Source of the DNA: an uncultured Saprospiraceae bacterium
Lineage (GTDB): Bacteria > Bacteroidota > Bacteroidia > Chitinophagales > Saprospiraceae
Reading direction: 5' to 3'
NCBI GenBank assembly: GCA_937995755.1
Contig: CALKJD010000057.1
Coordinates: 1-36,636 of the forward strand
Length of the DNA: 36,636 bases
Shown here: piece by piece, positions 36,201-36,636 of the stretch
How the letters are laid out: each line of letters starts with the position of its first letter
How positions within the stretch are numbered: position 1 is the stretch's first letter
The notes under the pieces: model-generated
The model's input: only the letters and a program-made list of their open reading frames with translations
Told to the model about the DNA's origin: nothing
The model's database searches: none
Program-made: the position numbers and the translations under genes

Positions 36201-36227
36201 GGTAGAGTAGTGAAGGTGTTGAGGTAA
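30234..36227 (+). CDS. Alpha-2-macroglobulin family protein
   Basis: This 1,997-residue secreted or periplasmic protease inhibitor-like protein begins with a signal peptide (to about residue 27; a second in-frame Met at residue 7 is also possible). The order is a helical N-terminal repeat region (about 35-380), macroglobulin MG2-type domain (about 590-610; FFTDRSIYRPGQVVYFKGIV), further MG domains, a Met/Ala/Pro-rich flexible segment (about 1161-1185) placed like a bait region, the A2M signature (ETVFFFPSL, then SWKLQTLAHT; about 1230-1265), and a thioester domain with CTEQ (Cys1456 to Gln1459; bases 34599-34610). The CxEQ thioester that traps attacking proteases is therefore intact. Bacterial A2Ms are often beside pbpC; here recQ and an M23-like gene flank it instead. 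Confidence 0.93.
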   Translation: MMKNICMNYKTILGLIIMATMLMSMKSSSDNFDFPKAWKEVEQLSKDNLPKSVIAKVNEIAKAAEDEDNRPQQIKSTSYIASYKLRTEEDGLDQAIDYISEKIKESKSSEVESINRVILADFYKQYLRNNGYRIADRTAGVDNVSEDYKTWSKATWIDKIAEQYTLAINESKALDIPVGEYADILVSNGKLKADYDDLGDDYIPTLYILFAEKAIQAYREIGNYSDGGIGDFAISDATYFTDGDAFSKLEISDESLKEKVLVTYQKLLKYTHGKSKDAYVRQDLNRLQVVNEFAKYADSKVDYIAALKRLSTNYTSSEYVTTVMYSLAVMQQAPYTKDGNVVAMQICKEAMALHPNSQGAADCQNLINRIKKSEITITAEEVYLPQDPILYRIDYRNISTVYSKIVKVDPDMMDDMNQRNRESIKNAIEKLKPLKTWSTELPTNGLYTSQSTEAYQEGLPLGSYVLVMSDTERFDNAYFHAVFHVSRISYTQINDQELGLKFIVKDRLNSDFLKNATIDIYKNQYNSKERKSERIFLSTIDVDDNGMASYLVEDRNQISVVVRNGNDILDLRKYHNSGRAYYGNVHHTIEFFTDRSIYRPGQVVYFKGIVMQKDANQIPSVAAKHPVILTLKDANYQEVETVSLLTNEYGSVNGQFTLPSGGLTGSFTLDAGFGQTRIQVEEYKRPTFEVDIDTLTTAYALGQTVDLSGSAKTFAGSSIGDAAVSYSLYRKTIYPYWRYYRGFGAGNEEKALVAQGKTITNTQGEFNFEVELDGGDDLDLKRKPSFHFEVTVDITDISGETRSNTYTLYAGIAPYILSLELGEVIDQSDFKSVVLTAKNHAQQDAKSSGTVQIYQLNTPAKYYRSRYWDVVDTTIISDTEYSNVLNDYGSPDILDPTSWKVAKKIQEYKFDINGKGSISLNESLKAGTYKVVVKDGNDIEIERIITITDFDNGEFPNTKKLYYKVDQKSYQPGDQVTISFGSPDKTVVMYSMESFGTKTDIAHFTANNTEELKFVVKDTDRGNIKVHLQYIHDNRIVNETIHVPVDWSSKDLKIRYETIRDNMLPGSEQEWKMIISGMDKDQLAAEVLVSMYDSSLDMFKPHDWTASWYPLYNSKINFSTYGFNALMLNNSNYQWNRVENVSRPQIKYPRLMEFLKLQNYGRGMMKRSGRPMATQAAPAMAEDVNSNEEFETSVVFDYDTYEEKIIRVKNPNFVEETEIKTPAIRKNLNETVFFFPSLKTDKDGSLIFSFKMNEALTSWKLQTLAHTKNLQFGLDSREVKTSQPLMIFPNKPRFLRQGDEIEITAKVANLSKLVQIGKAEIKFFDALTMEDVTDQFISGSNSAAFTMDAGNSDVVSWKCNIPSDLQTAIMYRITAQSADHTDGEENTVALLSNRQLVTETIPMHVKGGEEKTFTMQSLSDKSKTADPFKYTVELTSHPVWYAVQALPYMMEYPHECTEQIVNRYYSNALANTVANAHPRLRNVFDRWKDTDSDALLSNLSKNEELKSALLEETPWVRAAQSEEAQKRNIGLLFDLNRMSNEMNQTWRMLEQRQMASGGFPWFPGGRDSWYITQYLLEDLGHLRQLGIEDFKDAGLITKAVEYIDARLLEQYEIKKDDKGGAYLTHMVVHYMYVRSFFPNVSKSASLQEALDFYHGQARSHWNKKGIYQQGMMGLAFHREGIEEETVAKIKSSLKERALSNDELGTYWRTDNGFYWHQLPIETHALLMEFFALVDDDADFAENTKIWLLKQKQTTNWKTTKATSAAIYALLLNKDKKISDWVIESEMVEMKVGGNKIVIDKGSVEAGTGYYKKSWNDDQIKSEMGTIELSNPNESVAWGAAYYQYWEQLDKIKSYEDNPLTIQRDIYKIEMTDQGEKAVIVNVDDAVNTGDKIRVRLKVVVDRPMEYVHLKDMRASGMEPVDVISKYKWQDGLGYYQSTKDLATHFFISYLPVGTYVLEYDMRASIPGSFSTGIANIQSMYAPEFGAHSEGRVVKVLR

Positions 36228-36322
36228 ATACTAGTTTTTGGTTTTCATTTTTCTCATTTTGAAGTAATGTTTTTATGAGTATACCTATATTTAGGGATAT
36301 TAATAATTCAATAATTAGAAGG

Positions 36323-36636
36323 ATGAGGAAAATAGTATACTTTGCGTTAGTATTATTTGCAATGCCACTTATTAGTCAGAATAATGGAGTTGGTGGAAAT
36401 ATAAATGCTAAATCTAGCTGCGTATCAGAGAGCGATAGGGCTAGCATCAGACAGAATATAAGGGAGAGTAAAAAACGACTAGGAAAGTTCGCCAAATCTG
36501 AGGTGGAAAGTCGAGATGTAACAGATTTAATATTTCCACTAAAAATGGTTGAAACTATTCCTGGATACAATGATTTCTATGCCTATTCTAATTTTGTTGA
36601 TCATGATGATTCATCAGGTGTTCAGGACTATGATTG
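36323..36636 (+). CDS. M23-like secreted metallopeptidase, 5' part only
   Basis: The frame is open from the ATG at 36323 to the right edge (104 codons). A signal peptide (MRKIVYFALVLFAMPLIS, then QNN) is followed by a helical charged segment and FPLKMVETIPG-YNDFYAYSNFVDHDDS-GVQDYD. The order 'FPL...Y-x-ISNFVDH...QDY' is the opening I associate with Bacteroidota secreted M23 (LytM-like) peptidases, in which the zinc motif follows beyond this point. The catalytic region and any T9SS sorting domain are outside the window, so the family call is moderate. A weak -7 match (TATATTTA at 36286-36293) precedes it. It lies 95 bases after the alpha-2-macroglobulin gene. Confidence 0.6.
   Translation, partial: MRKIVYFALVLFAMPLISQNNGVGGNINAKSSCVSESDRASIRQNIRESKKRLGKFAKSEVESRDVTDLIFPLKMVETIPGYNDFYAYSNFVDHDDSSGVQDYD

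Overview
The window is AT-rich chromosomal DNA from a member of the Bacteroidota, most likely a free-living, probably marine or aquatic, Saprospiria/Cytophagia-like lineage. The evidence is convergent: a type IX secretion (T9SS/gliding) C-terminal domain on a giant Ig-repeat metalloprotease with a PorP/SprF gene directly downstream, SprB-type repeats fused to an OmpA domain, a primary sigma factor without region 1.1, several promoters of the Bacteroidota form TTG-N17-20-TAnnTTTG with almost no Shine-Dalgarno sequences, futalosine-type menaquinone synthesis (MqnB), a DUF3810 protein and a large alpha-2-macroglobulin. Genus or species cannot be told from the sequence alone. No insertion sequence, phage, CRISPR array or rRNA is visible; this is mostly ordinary chromosome with a secreted-protein island at the left end.

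Layout. 1-8.7 kb (minus strand): a Cys-rich tandem-repeat secreted protein cut by the left edge, a PorP/SprF protein, and a 1,939-residue secreted reprolysin-like metalloprotease. 8.7-9.25 kb: a non-coding stretch holding a candidate structured small RNA or leader with its own promoter and a strong terminator. 9.2-12.9 kb (minus): a YciO/YrdC/Sua5 protein and a two-gene alpha-glucan unit (GH13 amylase lipoprotein plus SLC45-like sugar transporter). 13.2-16.8 kb: a small secreted peptide gene (plus), then fmt, a propeller-SprB-OmpA envelope protein and a START-like protein (all minus). 17.1-19.1 kb (plus): the primary sigma factor gene, a DUF697/SHOCT protein, and tRNA-Gly(GCC) and tRNA-Leu(TAA). 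19.4-23.6 kb: divergent envelope genes, an LptD-like outer-membrane protein and an MCE/MlaD-like protein. 23.6-25.8 kb (minus): arsS and a peroxidase-like partner (arsenosugar pathway), then a YfiT/DinB thiol-transferase-like protein. 25.9-28.0 kb: a DUF3810 membrane zincin-like protein, a small hypothetical protein, and mqnB. 28.1-36.6 kb (plus): recQ, a giant alpha-2-macroglobulin, and the start of an M23-like secreted protein cut by the right edge.

How the genes fit together: most of the window is envelope and secretion biology. The metalloprotease and PorP/SprF protein form a T9SS cargo/attachment pair; LptD-like and MlaD-like proteins handle lipopolysaccharide and phospholipid at the outer membrane; the OmpA fusion probably anchors to peptidoglycan; and the alpha-2-macroglobulin defends the periplasm or surface against proteases. 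The amylase/MFS pair is a minimal starch-oligosaccharide utilisation unit. ArsS with its partner points to detoxification of methylated arsenic to arsenosugars. The novel-looking elements are the candidate RNA at about 8975-9093, a hairpin that occludes the alpha-2-macroglobulin start codon, and palindromes upstream of the rpoD and mce promoters.
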